A stretch of 64,000 nt of DNA from an uncultured Lachnospiraceae bacterium (GCA_944384295.1 CALWSU010000003.1:1-64000); one strand, 5' to 3'; shown: positions 1-7,930, numbered from the stretch's first letter. The notes: generated by a model not told the origin, from the sequence alone. Numbers and translations are program-made.

Positions 1-75
1 TTAGATAATATTTACTTTTCAAAGTTCAACGCCAGCGTCTGCTGACCATAATCACTCAGGATTCCGAGAGATCAT

Positions 76-996
76 TTATGCATGAATGTCTTGAATATTG
101 TATGGTGTTTGTTGATATACAAAATAATTGAGCCAATTGGAATAAAAAAGATTCGCATGTGCCTTCCAACGCATGGGCGGTTTTTGGTTTGGATTATCCT
201 CTGGAAAATAGCCATATGGCAATTGAATGGGCAAGCCTTTTTCCAAATCTCGATAGTATTCTTTTGCCAAAGAATCCGCATCATACTCAAAATGCCCTGT
301 CAAAAAAATGCGTCTGCCAGATTGATCTGCAATGATATGAGGTCCGGCACCTGTAGAATCCGCCAATACTTCCAAATCCGCAATCTTGCGAATATCCTCC
401 CCTCTGACTTCTGTATGACGAGAATGTGGGCAATAGAAAACTTCATCAAATCCACGCATCAAAACATGGTCTCTCTTTTCTACTTGATGGCTAAAAATGC
501 CAAATTTTTTCGCCGGTAAACTATATTTGGGAATATCATAGAAATAGTGCAGCGCTGCCTGTGCGCCCCAACATATATGCAGTACACTGAAGACATGGCT
601 TTTCTCCCATTCCAAAATTTCACACAACTCATCCCAAAAATCTACTTCTTGAAAATCGTAATTTTCGATTGGTGCACCTGTAATAATCAAACCATCAAAT
701 TTTTCCTCTTTCACATCATCAAATGTTTTATAAAAAGCATCTAAGTATTGTGTTGCTGTATTTTTATTCTGGTGTGTTTTCATTTGCAGCAATTCAATTT
801 CTACTTGCAAAGGTGTATTGCTGAGCAAACGCATCAACTGCACTTCCGTTTCCACTTTGTTTGGCATCAAATTCAAAATTGCAATCCGCAAAGGACGAAT
901 ATCTTGATGCAACGCACGGTTGCGGTTTAGTACAAACACATTTTCTTTCTGCAAAACTGCATAAGCGGGTAAATCTTCTTGAATCACCAATGGCAT
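76..996 (-). CDS. metA: Homoserine O-acetyltransferase (MetA family)
   Basis: This enzyme activates homoserine at its hydroxyl as the first committed step of methionine synthesis in the cytoplasm. The 306-residue product has the usual family length and the MetA order of motifs: RPLRIAILNLMPNK near residue 34, ITGAP at 105-109, catalytic Cys142 in HICWGAQAALH, and His235/Glu237 in GHFEYD. Residue 111 is Glu. In characterised MetA proteins Glu111 goes with acetyl-CoA and Gly111 with succinyl-CoA, so acetyl transfer is predicted by inference. The start is ATG at 996, with AGGAGAT eight bases upstream; an in-frame ATG 42 bases earlier lacks a ribosome site. Expression should depend on readthrough of the leader terminator just upstream. 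The 75 bases downstream hold no supported gene. Confidence 0.95.
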   Translation of the reverse strand: MPLVIQEDLPAYAVLQKENVFVLNRNRALHQDIRPLRIAILNLMPNKVETEVQLMRLLSNTPLQVEIELLQMKTHQNKNTATQYLDAFYKTFDDVKEEKFDGLIITGAPIENYDFQEVDFWDELCEILEWEKSHVFSVLHICWGAQAALHYFYDIPKYSLPAKKFGIFSHQVEKRDHVLMRGFDEVFYCPHSRHTEVRGEDIRKIADLEVLADSTGAGPHIIADQSGRRIFLTGHFEYDADSLAKEYYRDLEKGLPIQLPYGYFPEDNPNQKPPMRWKAHANLFYSNWLNYFVYQQTPYNIQDIHA

Positions 997-1046
997 AGCA
1001 ACATCTCCTTTTTTTTGATACGGAAGCAGCGCAGCCATTTTTAAAA

Positions 1047-1080
1047 AATAAAAAAACGGCTCGCATCTTCCGAGCCGTTT
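1047..1080 (-). terminator. Intrinsic terminator in the metA leader (candidate attenuator)
   Basis: A 10-bp perfect stem, AAACGGCTCG with CGAGCCGTTT (arms 1071-1080 and 1054-1063), has a 7-base loop and is followed on the minus strand by a run of T. It lies between the leader peptide stop (1104) and the metA start (996). Only 57 bases separate the stem from metA, which is little room for a second promoter, so metA transcription probably has to pass this site. Confidence 0.85.
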
Positions 1081-1103
1081 GATTTACATGAATAAAAAAA
1101 TCC

Positions 1104-1214
1104 TCAGAACGATGACAAAATATATATGAACATCACAAAAAACATGCACATCATCATGCCCATGTTCATCATCATATCCATAGATTCCATTTTGCCAAAA
1201 GCAACAATTTGCAT
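1104..1214 (-). CDS. Methionine-rich leader peptide of metA (36 aa)
   Basis: This short open frame is preceded by AAAGGAG at 1224-1230, nine bases before the ATG. It encodes 36 residues, 12 of them Met (positions 1, 9, 12, 14-16, 18, 20-22, 24, 28), the densest part reading MDMMMNMGMMMCM. It sits about 35 bases after a consensus promoter and 23 bases before a terminator stem in front of metA. That is the layout of a transcription-attenuation leader in which ribosomes stalling at Met codons would relieve termination. The hydrophobic end (FFVMFIYILSSF) means a small membrane peptide remains possible. I know of no named family for it. The reading frame and ribosome site are seen directly; the regulatory role is inferred. 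Confidence 0.75.
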   Translation of the reverse strand: MQIVAFGKMESMDMMMNMGMMMCMFFVMFIYILSSF

Positions 1215-1255
1215 CTTGCGTATCTCCTTTGTTTTTCTTCTGTGGTTTTTTGTTC

Positions 1256-1284
1256 ATTATAGCGATACATCTATGCTGTGTCAA
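1256..1284 (-). promoter_or_regulatory. Consensus sigma-A promoter of the metA leader transcript
   Basis: On the minus strand TTGACA (1279-1284) and TATAAT (1256-1261) are separated by exactly 17 bases, so both hexamers and the spacer are at consensus. Transcription should start near 1249, about 35 bases before the leader peptide ATG. Confidence 0.9.
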
Positions 1285-1391
1285 TACTTTTATACAGACT
1301 TTTTTGTTTTTCCTTGCATGATTACTAGTTTTCTGATATGCTATTGGCAGAATCATACTGAAAATACATAAGAAAAGGAGATGTTCGCATC

Positions 1392-1880
1392 ATGTCAATT
1401 GATAAAGTACGTGCTTATTTAAATGAAATGAATTGTCCCAAAGAAGTTTTGGAATTTGATACTTCTAGCGCAACGGTAGAACTGGCTGCACAAGCGGTTG
1501 GCGTCATTCCTGCTCGTATCTCTAAAACACTGTGCTTAATGTCTAAAGATGGTCCCATTGTCATAAGTGTTGCAGGTGATGCCAAAATTGACAATCGTAA
1601 ATTTAAAGATACTTTTGGTATGAAAGCAAAAATGCTTTCTCCAGAAGAAACATTGGAAGCAACTGGACACGCAGTCGGAGGCGTTTGCCCATTTGCATTA
1701 CCAGATGGCACACGTGCTTTTGCAGATGTATCTATGAAACGTTTTGACACTATTTTCCCCGCGGCTGGAAGCAGCAATTCTGCCATTGAGTTGACTTGTG
1801 ACGAATTATTCCATTATGGTAAATGCGAAGCATGGGTGGATATCTGCAAAGGCTGGGAGGATAACGAAGCAAGTAAGTAA
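1392..1880 (+). CDS. YbaK/EbsC-family aminoacyl-tRNA deacylase
   Basis: The protein has the single-domain YbaK/ProX fold, which in characterised members clears mischarged aminoacyl-tRNA (for example Cys-tRNA-Pro) in trans. Its 162 residues match the family length. Visible motifs are RISKTL with the conserved Lys45, the AGDAKIDNRKF segment near 61-71, and GHAVGGVCPFALP near 92-104, which forms the substrate pocket in this family. The ribosome site AAAAGGAG is about eleven bases before the ATG. It is followed 11 bases later by an Rrf2 regulator gene, so the two are probably co-transcribed. Which mischarged tRNA it edits cannot be told from sequence reading. Confidence 0.88.
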   Translation: MSIDKVRAYLNEMNCPKEVLEFDTSSATVELAAQAVGVIPARISKTLCLMSKDGPIVISVAGDAKIDNRKFKDTFGMKAKMLSPEETLEATGHAVGGVCPFALPDGTRAFADVSMKRFDTIFPAAGSSNSAIELTCDELFHYGKCEAWVDICKGWEDNEASK

Positions 1881-1891
1881 GGAGCATTATC

Positions 1892-2353
1892 ATGAAGATA
1901 TCAACAAAAGGTCGTTATGGCATACGTTTGATGCTTAGTTTAGCATTACATTATGATAAAGGAACATTACCACTGAAATCCATTGCAAAAGAGCAGGATA
2001 TTTCTGAAAAATATTTAGAACAAATTATCAATCCACTGACAAAATCCGGTTTGGTAAAAAGTTATCGCGGCGCACAAGGTGGTTACATCTTAACACGCGC
2101 ACCAGAAGATATCACCATTGGTGAGGTTTTACGGATTTTAGAAGGTTCTCTCTCTCCTGTTGATTGCGTGGACCATATCATATGTCCTAATGCGGACACA
2201 TGTGTTTCTTTGAGTATCTGGAAAAAAATGAAAGATGCGTTAGATGAGGTGGTAGATGGGATTTCTTTAGCAGATTTGGCAAATGATTATCTGGAGAAAT
2301 CACAAGGACACGAAGTCAACCCAAGATGTGCAGATGCTCGCCAAAATCATTAA
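1892..2353 (+). CDS. Rrf2-family transcriptional regulator, IscR-like
   Basis: The protein is a winged-helix DNA-binding regulator of the Rrf2 family, beginning MKISTKGRYGIRLML and carrying the recognition region YLEQIINPLTKSGLVKSYRGAQGG (residues 41-64, given here only as a landmark). Three cysteines, Cys92, Cys98 and Cys104, follow a C-X5-C-X5-C pattern at the same residue numbers as the [2Fe-2S] ligands of E. coli IscR. The IscR fourth ligand His107 is replaced by Leu. An iron-sulfur or redox sensing role is therefore likely but not certain. No isc or suf genes lie in the window, so its targets are unknown. The ribosome site is TAAGGAG and the length of 153 residues is typical. Confidence 0.88.
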   Translation: MKISTKGRYGIRLMLSLALHYDKGTLPLKSIAKEQDISEKYLEQIINPLTKSGLVKSYRGAQGGYILTRAPEDITIGEVLRILEGSLSPVDCVDHIICPNADTCVSLSIWKKMKDALDEVVDGISLADLANDYLEKSQGHEVNPRCADARQNH

Positions 2354-2381
2354 AGAAACTTTTTTCTTATACGATGCGACC

Positions 2382-2446
2382 ATACCCATATCGCTGTATT
2401 ATGTATTAGATGTTTTAGATGTATTAAATGTATTAGATATGGGTAT
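2382..2446 (+). repeat. Four 9-bp tandem repeats inside an inverted repeat
   Basis: Four imperfect copies of TTAGATGTA occupy 2406-2441. They are enclosed by an 11-bp perfect inverted repeat, ATACCCATATC (2382-2392) and GATATGGGTAT (2436-2446). The element lies between the Rrf2 gene and the HPt gene. No T-run follows, so it is not a standard terminator. The rest of this gap (2354-2566) is AT-rich without another recognisable signal. Confidence 0.6.
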
Positions 2447-2566
2447 ATCACATCGGACCATAAATAAGATAAATAAAATGATGTTCTGTACATCAAAAAT
2501 GCAGCACTCGTTTTTGTAAAAGAACACACAATACAGCTACAAAAAATTTACTTGGAGAATATTATC

Positions 2567-2959
2567 ATGAATCAATCCGTATTTTTAGAAAAACTCAATG
2601 CAGTTGGCGTAAATACTGAGAAAGCAATTGCACGATTTATGGGCAATACAGATTTGTTCTTACGCTTTATACAACGCCTTCCTGAAAGCATGAACTTTGT
2701 AAAAATGCACGAAGCATTGGAGCAAGAAGATGAAGAATCTTTTTATATGCAAGTCCATACATTAAAAGGAACTGCTGGCAATCTTGGAGTAGAAAATGTA
2801 TGTGAATGTGCGCAAGCACTTTTGGTCGAATTTCGTGCTTCTCAATTCAAAAATAGCAAAAAACTTTCAGAATTATTGAAAGAAGCAGAAACAGAAAGCG
2901 AAAAATTATCCGAGCTATTAGCTGCTTACGCATCTGAGGAAAAAGGGGAAAATGTATGA
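2567..2959 (+). CDS. Stand-alone HPt phosphotransfer protein
   Basis: This protein of 130 residues consists of one histidine-containing phosphotransfer domain. The signature HTLKGTAGNLG contains the phosphate-accepting His64, and the predicted helices around it match the four-helix bundle of HPt domains. It would carry phosphate between the receiver of a hybrid kinase and a separate response regulator. The start is the ATG at 2567, preceded by TTGGAGA; an ATG 15 bases earlier sits on top of that site. The stop overlaps the next gene by four bases (ATGA), implying translational coupling with a REC-HD protein. The hybrid kinase nearby (4149-6671) has a receiver but no HPt domain, so it is the natural donor by inference. 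Confidence 0.85.
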   Translation: MNQSVFLEKLNAVGVNTEKAIARFMGNTDLFLRFIQRLPESMNFVKMHEALEQEDEESFYMQVHTLKGTAGNLGVENVCECAQALLVEFRASQFKNSKKLSELLKEAETESEKLSELLAAYASEEKGENV

Positions 2960-4062
2960 AACGCGATATATTATTGATCATCGACGATTCTGAATTAGAT
3001 TTAGCAATCTTAAATGAAATTTTCAAAAATACATTTCAGGTCAAAACATTATCCGAATCAAAAGAAGGATTGGAATTTATTTCACAAAAAAAAGACCAGA
3101 TTTGCGCTGTATTATTAGATATTTGTTTGGGTCGCAAAGGTGCAGGTTTCCAAGTATTAGAGAAATTGCATGCCCAACAAGAGCAACTTCCCATTATTTT
3201 AATCACATCTGATGCAAATGAGGAATATGTGATGGACGGTATATCACAAGGTGCGGCAGATTTCCTAGTGAAGCCCGTAGATCCACATACCGTACAAGAA
3301 CGCGTTTGCAACACGGTGCGCAATGCCTTTCCTGAAGGCACCACCATATTGGATGCAACTGCTGAAACAGAAGTGGAAAATCAAACATCTTTCTTTGCTT
3401 TTATGCCTTCTCCTGTCACAAAAAACGATACCGAATATGTGGCTGCACAATGGGCAAAAAGATTACAAGACTTTTGTCAGTATCGTACCGCACTATCTAT
3501 GGAAGAATACAAACGTATCAGTGCCATCAGTTCTTTATTGGCAGAAACATATGTTGCAAAATATCCACAAAGTAAACTGACTCAAGTGGACGCTACCATG
3601 ATTGGTATGGCAGCTATGTTTTATGACATTGGTCTGTTGGCTTTGCCGGATGATGTCATTGCAGGGGGTGCCGAACAAGATGAGCCTGGACGCAATCTGT
3701 ATTTTCAGCACTCAGAATTAGGAAAAGCCTTTTTTCAATCCAACGATCCACAAAATAAATTTTTGCGTTATTGCGAAGAAATCGCATATTGGCATCATAA
3801 AAATTTCGATGGAAGTGGTTATCCCCAAAACACAGAAGAAACCGAAATTCCCATTAGCGCACAGATTGTACGAACTGCAATCCGCTGCAATGAATGTGTG
3901 AAATCTTATTTGGGCTATCCCGATTATTATGAGCGTATGACACGTGTATTATCTGCTGAAATCAATCGTACCATATCACCTGAAATGCATGAGTTGATTG
4001 TGGCGTCTGAATCTCAGCTGGTACTTTTGATGCGTGTACTTTATTTTGGTTGGCTTACATAA
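2956..4062 (+). CDS. Response regulator with degenerate HD-GYP domain
   Basis: Residues 1-120 form a receiver domain with Asp10/Asp11, phospho-acceptor Asp55 in LLDICL, and Lys106 in VKPVD. Residues about 170-340 resemble an HD-GYP cyclic-di-GMP phosphodiesterase, but the metal-binding HD pair is YD (223-224, in MFYDIGLLALP). The later signature survives as HHKNFDGSGYP at 280-290. With the first metal-ligand His lost, catalysis is doubtful and a binding or scaffolding output is more likely. It overlaps the HPt gene by four bases and should receive phosphate from it. Compare the intact REC-HD-GYP at 6673-7791, which keeps the HD pair. The length of 368 residues is normal for the architecture. 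Confidence 0.85.
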   Translation: MKRDILLIIDDSELDLAILNEIFKNTFQVKTLSESKEGLEFISQKKDQICAVLLDICLGRKGAGFQVLEKLHAQQEQLPIILITSDANEEYVMDGISQGAADFLVKPVDPHTVQERVCNTVRNAFPEGTTILDATAETEVENQTSFFAFMPSPVTKNDTEYVAAQWAKRLQDFCQYRTALSMEEYKRISAISSLLAETYVAKYPQSKLTQVDATMIGMAAMFYDIGLLALPDDVIAGGAEQDEPGRNLYFQHSELGKAFFQSNDPQNKFLRYCEEIAYWHHKNFDGSGYPQNTEETEIPISAQIVRTAIRCNECVKSYLGYPDYYERMTRVLSAEINRTISPEMHELIVASESQLVLLMRVLYFGWLT

Positions 4063-4067
4063 TATCA

Positions 4068-4112
4068 AAAAAACGTCTTGTTTGCATGACTTTTCTAAAC
4101 AAGACGTTTTTT
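4068..4112. terminator. Bidirectional intrinsic terminator
   Basis: A 16-bp perfect stem, AAAAAACGTCTTGTTT (4068-4083) with AAACAAGACGTTTTTT (4097-4112), lies between the convergent REC-HD gene (plus) and the hybrid kinase gene (minus). Its A/T-rich outer ends serve both strands. Confidence 0.9.
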
Positions 4113-4148
4113 ATATCGCACAATCCATCCCCTACACACGATATGTCT

Positions 4149-6671
4149 TTATGGTGTGTTTCGTTTTTGTATCCATTGTTCTAAAGTTGTACATAATACT
4201 GTAAAATCAATCGGCTTGGAAATATGTGCATTCATACCTGCATCTGCGGTCAGAGCAATATCTTCTGCAAAAGCATTTGCTGTGACTGCAATAATCGGTA
4301 CATTTGCAGCATCTTCTCTTGTCAAAGCACGAATGGCTTTTGCAGCTTCGCAACCGTTCATTTCTGGCATTTGCATATCCATCAATATCGCATCGAATGT
4401 ACCAACAGAAGAATCCGTAAAAATATCTACCGCTTCTTTGCCATTGTATGCAGATACCACTTCTAAACCATTCATCGTCAAAATTGTGACTGCAATTTCC
4501 ATATTGATTTCATTATCCTCTGCTAGCAGTATTTTCTTTCCTTCTAAAGAAAATGGTTGTTTTTCTGCCACTTGTACCGTGACTTCTTCCTCCTGCTGCG
4601 CTGGCTGCAATGGCAAAACGACTGTAAAAGTACTGCCCTCGCCTAACTTACTTTCTACAGAAATATCACCTTGCATTTCTAGTACCAAGCTTTGTACGAT
4701 TGGCATACCCAAACCAGTACCACTGATATTTTTTGCACCAAATCTCGTTTCTCTTGCATATGGTTCAAAAATATGTTCCAAGAAAGATTCTGACATACCT
4801 ACACCTGTATCAGAAACCACAATCGTATATTTTGCAAAATTATTTTCTTGCTTTACTTGTATAGAAATCCGATCTCCTTTATTGCTATATTTAAATGCAT
4901 TTGATAACAAGTTATTTAAAATTTGTCCAATACGGAAACTATCTCCCAAAACTTGTTTTTGCTGGATTTCAAACGAAACAGAAAATTCCTTTTGTGTGCG
5001 TTTTGCTTCTTCTTGAAAAATCGCGGTAGCATCTGTCACACATTGTTGAATATCAAAAGATTGATAATCCAAAGAAAGTGCCCCTTGCTCGATGCTAGAA
5101 ATATCCAGTACATCATTGACCAAACCCAAAAGCTGACGTCCTGCCAAAGAAATCTTATGCATATAATCTGCTACTTTTTCTGGATTTTCCAAATCATGCT
5201 GCACCAAATCCGACAATCCCAAAATGGCGTTCAATGGTGTACGCATATCATGTGACATATGATTAAAGAAAGCTGTTTTGGCTTCTGTACTACGTTTTGC
5301 CGAATCTAATGCACTTTGCAACAAACGCAGCTGATCCAATTTCTGTCTTTTTTCACGGTCTACTACACGAAAACATAATACGACTTCGTCTACATCAAAT
5401 GTTTCGCCAAATAATACCCTTACGTTGACCCATTTTTCTATATCTCCATATAAACGTAAAAAATCGCCGCCATATTCTTTGTCATGTTCTTCTAAAATAC
5501 GCTGCAAATTCGATAATGAAAAACTTTCGGCAAATTCTTGATAGGTACTTTCTGATACAAAATGACGGATTGCTTGCAAGAAAGTATCATAACTACCTTG
5601 CGTCGGCAAATATTGTGCAATGTCTTCTGGGCATTTTACGATTTCATATACACTCTGTTTGACATTTACACGATATATTGCATAATAAAAATTACCCAAT
5701 GCATGAACCGTTTCATCGGTACGTTTCATCGCACGATCTATACGATAATTGCGAATCGTAACAAATACTACCATGGCTAAAAAACCCAAAAACAAAGCTG
5801 TCATCAACCATAAAAAACCACTTAGATTTTTTAATATAGTATCAAACGGAATGGTCAAAACAGAAATCCAGCCATTTGACATTTCGTAATAATACACACC
5901 TTGCCGCTGCCCTTCCAAATCATAAATAGAAGCATCAAAATCTTTCAATTCTCCTTTTACAATCTGCTTGACAAGACCGCTAACATAGCCTTGAATTTCT
6001 TCTTGCGGCTTCTGCATCTCTGTCATGTAATATAAAACACTGCCAGACTGGTCACATAAATAATAAGAACTGCCTTCTGGCAAATGAATCGGATTTTCCT
6101 CTGTATAAAAATTTTCTACAAAAATATCAAATGCCAATACACTATCAGAATGTGTTGCCTTTTGTGCCAATGTAATGACCGATTTTCCTGTAATAGCATC
6201 TTGATAAACATCTGTAAAAATCACTTCCCCGTCCGCTTCCAAAGCCTGTTGATACCATACCGTTTGCTCATAGGGATAAGTTGCATCGCCTTCCCATGGC
6301 TGCGCGGCAATAATTTTTCCATCTATAATGCAATACGGGTCTATGGTTTGTTGACTTCTCGCTTTTGCAATATTTTCAAAAAAGTGATGTATCCATTGCT
6401 GGATTTCCTCCTCCGAACTGCCAGCAAGTACTTGTTCATCAATATATGCAACACCCAATTCCAGCATTGTCTGATATACGGTAATGTTGTTTTGTTGCTC
6501 CGCAGAATAATTACGGGTTAGGATTTCTCCCATTTCCTGCATATTTTTTAATAATTTCGTGCGAATCAGACCAACACTCAACAAACTTAAGATTGCAAAT
6601 GTGACCAAAATCAATAAATTCCATTGTACGGTTAAAAACTTACGTTTCTTTTTTTTCTGATTCGTCTTCAT
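4149..6671 (-). CDS. Membrane hybrid sensor histidine kinase
   Basis: The protein of 840 residues has a basic N-terminus, a first membrane segment near residues 15-35, and an extracytoplasmic sensor of about 240 residues of the Cache type. A second membrane segment at about 285-305 leads into a cytoplasmic linker with a PAS-like region. The HisKA box NHMSHDMRTPLNAILGLSDL carries phospho-His474. ATP-binding motifs (NLLSNAFKYS, DTGVGM, GTGLGM) and a C-terminal receiver (DAILMDMQMPEMNG) follow. There is no HPt domain. The start at 6671 has GGAG nine bases upstream; the ATG at 6680 directly abuts that site. It begins one base after the stop of the REC-HD-GYP gene. The ligand is unknown. Confidence 0.9.
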   Translation of the reverse strand: MKTNQKKKKRKFLTVQWNLLILVTFAILSLLSVGLIRTKLLKNMQEMGEILTRNYSAEQQNNITVYQTMLELGVAYIDEQVLAGSSEEEIQQWIHHFFENIAKARSQQTIDPYCIIDGKIIAAQPWEGDATYPYEQTVWYQQALEADGEVIFTDVYQDAITGKSVITLAQKATHSDSVLAFDIFVENFYTEENPIHLPEGSSYYLCDQSGSVLYYMTEMQKPQEEIQGYVSGLVKQIVKGELKDFDASIYDLEGQRQGVYYYEMSNGWISVLTIPFDTILKNLSGFLWLMTALFLGFLAMVVFVTIRNYRIDRAMKRTDETVHALGNFYYAIYRVNVKQSVYEIVKCPEDIAQYLPTQGSYDTFLQAIRHFVSESTYQEFAESFSLSNLQRILEEHDKEYGGDFLRLYGDIEKWVNVRVLFGETFDVDEVVLCFRVVDREKRQKLDQLRLLQSALDSAKRSTEAKTAFFNHMSHDMRTPLNAILGLSDLVQHDLENPEKVADYMHKISLAGRQLLGLVNDVLDISSIEQGALSLDYQSFDIQQCVTDATAIFQEEAKRTQKEFSVSFEIQQKQVLGDSFRIGQILNNLLSNAFKYSNKGDRISIQVKQENNFAKYTIVVSDTGVGMSESFLEHIFEPYARETRFGAKNISGTGLGMPIVQSLVLEMQGDISVESKLGEGSTFTVVLPLQPAQQEEEVTVQVAEKQPFSLEGKKILLAEDNEINMEIAVTILTMNGLEVVSAYNGKEAVDIFTDSSVGTFDAILMDMQMPEMNGCEAAKAIRALTREDAANVPIIAVTANAFAEDIALTADAGMNAHISKPIDFTVLCTTLEQWIQKRNTP

Positions 6672-6672
6672 A

Positions 6673-7791
6673 TTACGCATCTCCAGATGCTATATGCATA
6701 CTATCCTGATAAAATTTTGCACGAATATCTTTTTCCACAGCAAAAAAGCATTTCACTAATTTCGGATTAAATACACCACATTGACCTGTCAAAATCATAC
6801 GCAATGCTTCTTCATAGGAAAACGCATTTTTATAAACACGTTTGCTTACCAATGCATCGTATACGTCTGCCAAAGAAACGACCTGTGCCCATAACGAAAT
6901 CTGATTTCCTTTTAAGCCGTCTGGATATCCGCCGCCGTCCCAACGTTCATGGTGATGTCTGGCAATATCATATGCATACCAAAAGGCTTCCAATTTACGC
7001 ATTTGTGGAATTTTTTCCAACAAATTCGCACCTTGCAAGGTATGTGTTTTCATAATTTCAAATTCTTCTTTTGTCAGTTTTCCGGGTTTATTCAAAATTG
7101 CATCTGGAATGGCAATTTTACCAACGTCATGCATGATAGACGCAATAGAAATTTGCTCGATTTGATTATTATTCAAATCTTTTCCCATTTCTGTGTTACG
7201 CAAAATATAATCTGTGATATTATAGATTCTGCGAACATGTTCTCCAGATTCTCCACTACGAAATTCAATGGCAGTAGAAAGTGCTTCAATCATACCTTTA
7301 TTTAATTCTAATATCTCGTTTGATTTACGCACAATTTCCTCGCCTTGCTGTTCCACCACATGGTCCAAGCGTTTTCTTGCCTGAAATAACTCAACCACAG
7401 AATTCACGCGTCGTTGCACTACAAAAGGTATCACGGGTTTGCTAATCACGTCCATAACGCCCATCTCATAGGCTTCTTCCATTGTCGCGTTACGATCATC
7501 TGCTGTAATCAAAAATACAGGTATCTTTGTCAATAAATTATTCTTTTCTAAAATATGCAATACCTGCATGCCATCCATTTCTGGCATAACAACGTCTAAC
7601 AAAACGGCTGCAATTTTTTCTTGGTTCTGCAATAATTTTTCCAGACCCTCTTTGCCATTTTCCGCTTCTTCTGTATGGAAAAACGGCTGAAAAATATTTT
7701 TTAACATCCAACGATTTAAGCCATCGTCGTCAATGATTAGTATGGTATCTTTTTCTTTTGGTACCATATCATATTGTTCTATTTGTTCCAT
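6673..7791 (-). CDS. Response regulator with active-type HD-GYP domain
   Basis: This is a two-domain protein of 372 residues. The receiver domain (about 15-130) has Asp21/Asp22, phospho-acceptor Asp66 in LLDVVMPEMDG and Lys118. The HD-GYP domain (about 165-350) has the metal pair His221-Asp222 in MHDVGKIAIPD and the complete signature HHERWDGGGYPDGLKG at 280-295. Such proteins hydrolyse cyclic di-GMP in response to phosphorylation. It is the first gene of a two-gene unit with the hybrid kinase, whose start lies one base past its stop. The ribosome site GGAGG is clear and a promoter lies at 7855-7884. All catalytic residues lost in the paralogue at 2956-4062 are present here. Confidence 0.92.
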   Translation of the reverse strand: MEQIEQYDMVPKEKDTILIIDDDGLNRWMLKNIFQPFFHTEEAENGKEGLEKLLQNQEKIAAVLLDVVMPEMDGMQVLHILEKNNLLTKIPVFLITADDRNATMEEAYEMGVMDVISKPVIPFVVQRRVNSVVELFQARKRLDHVVEQQGEEIVRKSNEILELNKGMIEALSTAIEFRSGESGEHVRRIYNITDYILRNTEMGKDLNNNQIEQISIASIMHDVGKIAIPDAILNKPGKLTKEEFEIMKTHTLQGANLLEKIPQMRKLEAFWYAYDIARHHHERWDGGGYPDGLKGNQISLWAQVVSLADVYDALVSKRVYKNAFSYEEALRMILTGQCGVFNPKLVKCFFAVEKDIRAKFYQDSMHIASGDA

Positions 7792-7854
7792 AGTAGCCTC
7801 CTTGGACTCTAGTTTGTATATTCATTCTTCTGCATACAAAATATTCCTTGTTTT

Positions 7855-7884
7855 AGTATAATGAAAAACCTATTCTATTGTCAA
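7855..7884 (-). promoter_or_regulatory. Promoter of the REC-HD-GYP / kinase unit
   Basis: On the minus strand TTGACA (7879-7884) and TATACT (7855-7860) are separated by 18 bases, about 64 bases before the start codon at 7791. Confidence 0.75.
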
Positions 7885-7930
7885 TCTTTGTTCGCAGAAT
7901 CTCATGAAAATATTACTTTCTTAACGCTAA

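Noticed and set aside
1-75. Open minus-strand frame ending near base 12, downstream of metA
   Set aside because: About 18 codons without a start codon or ribosome site; a gene end cannot be supported from so little sequence.
1081-1284. SAM riboswitch or Met T-box upstream of metA
   Set aside because: The leader is too short and lacks the multi-helix SAM aptamer or the conserved T-box sequence; the coding leader explains the space better.
2382-2446. CRISPR-like repeats
   Set aside because: Units are 9 bp without spacers, and no cas genes are present in the window; the other tandem repeats are equally short.
2283-2519. Plus-strand frame with repeated Val-Leu-Asp residues
   Set aside because: It overlaps the end of the Rrf2 gene and has no ribosome site; the periodic residues come from the 9-bp DNA repeats.
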